A stretch of 33,752 bases of DNA from Eubacterium sp. (lineage in GTDB: Bacteria; Bacillota; Clostridia; Lachnospirales; Lachnospiraceae), in contig JAILRZ010000015.1 in the NCBI GenBank assembly GCA_024697845.1, forward strand, positions 1-33,752, read 5' to 3'. The notes below the pieces were generated by a model, which saw only the letters and a program-made list of their open reading frames with translations, did not search any database and was not told the DNA's origin. The translations under genes were made by a program, and so were the position numbers. This document shows positions 33,536 to 33,752 of this stretch, in pieces. The first letter of the stretch is position 1. The number at the start of each line of letters is the position of its first letter.

Positions 33536-33752
33536 TAGTAGTAGAGGTGCGAGATGTTCAACACATACTATTAGGTTCTGGGGGCGTATTAGTAGTAACT
33601 TAGCTAAATGTTCAATTTTGCTACTATGTCTTTGGGGGCATATTAGTAGTGACTTAGATAAATGTTCAATTTTGCTACTATGTCTTTGGGGGCATATTAG
33701 TAGTGACTTGGCTAAATATCCAATTTTGCTACTAAGTTCCAAAGCAATTATT
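33536..33752. repeat. Palindromic tandem repeat array 3 (4 units, exact 54 bp period, runs off window)
   Basis: Units start at 33536, 33590, 33644 and 33698, each exactly 54 apart, with 37-base hairpins opening TAGTAG and closing CTACTA (unit 1 ends CATACTATT). Interior consensus is TGACTTAGCTAAATGTTCAATTTTG; most linkers are TGTCTTTGGGGGCATAT or close. The final linker ends at 33751 and base 33752 is T, exactly where a fifth TAGTAG would start, so the array probably goes on. It begins directly after the gph-like stop codon. Confidence 0.88.

Noticed and set aside
33524-33742. A 72-codon minus-strand frame with an 18-residue repeated peptide
   Set aside because: It is created by array 3: a 54-base unit is divisible by three, so any open frame repeats. 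It has no ribosome site and array 2 has no matching protein.

Overview
The window looks like chromosomal DNA of an AT-rich, Gram-positive anaerobe, most likely a member of the Lachnospiraceae (class Clostridia). The evidence is indirect: strong Shine-Dalgarno sites (GGAGG type), sigma-A promoters with TTGACA/TATAAT boxes, Rho-independent terminators, a T-box riboswitch in front of aspS, a YolD-coupled Y-family polymerase, and many lysine-rich secreted proteins with fibronectin-III-like segments. No phage, transposase, CRISPR, rRNA or tRNA gene was seen. The genus cannot be fixed from the sequence alone.

Layout. Positions 1-1.7 kb: 3' part of proS, cut by the window edge. 1.7-2.05 kb: first array of palindromic tandem repeats. 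2.07-6.0 kb: a HAD phosphatase, then a Fur-family repressor, a ZnuC-like ATPase and a YgiQ-type radical SAM protein in a tight row. 6.0-13.5 kb: an envelope and secretion block with a GH87-like alpha-1,3-glucanase, YqeY, a secreted phosphoesterase, an M23 peptidase with coiled coil and a secreted Fn3-like protein. 13.5-15.3 kb: two minus-strand genes, a PdaB-like deacetylase and an alpha/beta hydrolase. 15.4-21.4 kb: pyrF with a GNAT-nucleoside phosphorylase fusion, an amylosucrase-like GH13 enzyme, a DegV protein and a patatin-like protein. 21.4-25.3 kb: two convergent SulP transporters sharing one bidirectional terminator. 25.4-29.5 kb: T-box leader, aspS and two secreted proteins. 29.7-33.5 kb: a membrane-anchored XRE regulator, the second repeat array, a Y-family DNA polymerase with YolD partner and a Gph-like HAD phosphatase. 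33.5 kb to the end: third repeat array, running off the window.

The most unusual feature is the set of three intergenic arrays (1745-2041, 30780-31032, 33536-33752). Each is a tandem run of hairpin units of about 37-39 bases with fixed linkers (period 64-65 in the first, exactly 54 in the other two). The interior of the first array, read on the minus strand, matches the interior of the second (CGGTTTTGCCA, then CCTGAAA), yet the six-base hairpin ends have changed on both arms from GTACCC/GGGTAC to TAGTAG/CTACTA. I read this as one repeat family with a kept loop and exchangeable, co-varying stem ends. Its function is unknown.

Two other points stand out. The aspS T-box seems to carry an asparagine (AAC) rather than an aspartate specifier, which fits a non-discriminating AspRS that also feeds Asn-tRNA synthesis. 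The gene at 16238-17419 joins an acetyltransferase to a nucleoside phosphorylase in one chain, directly behind pyrF.
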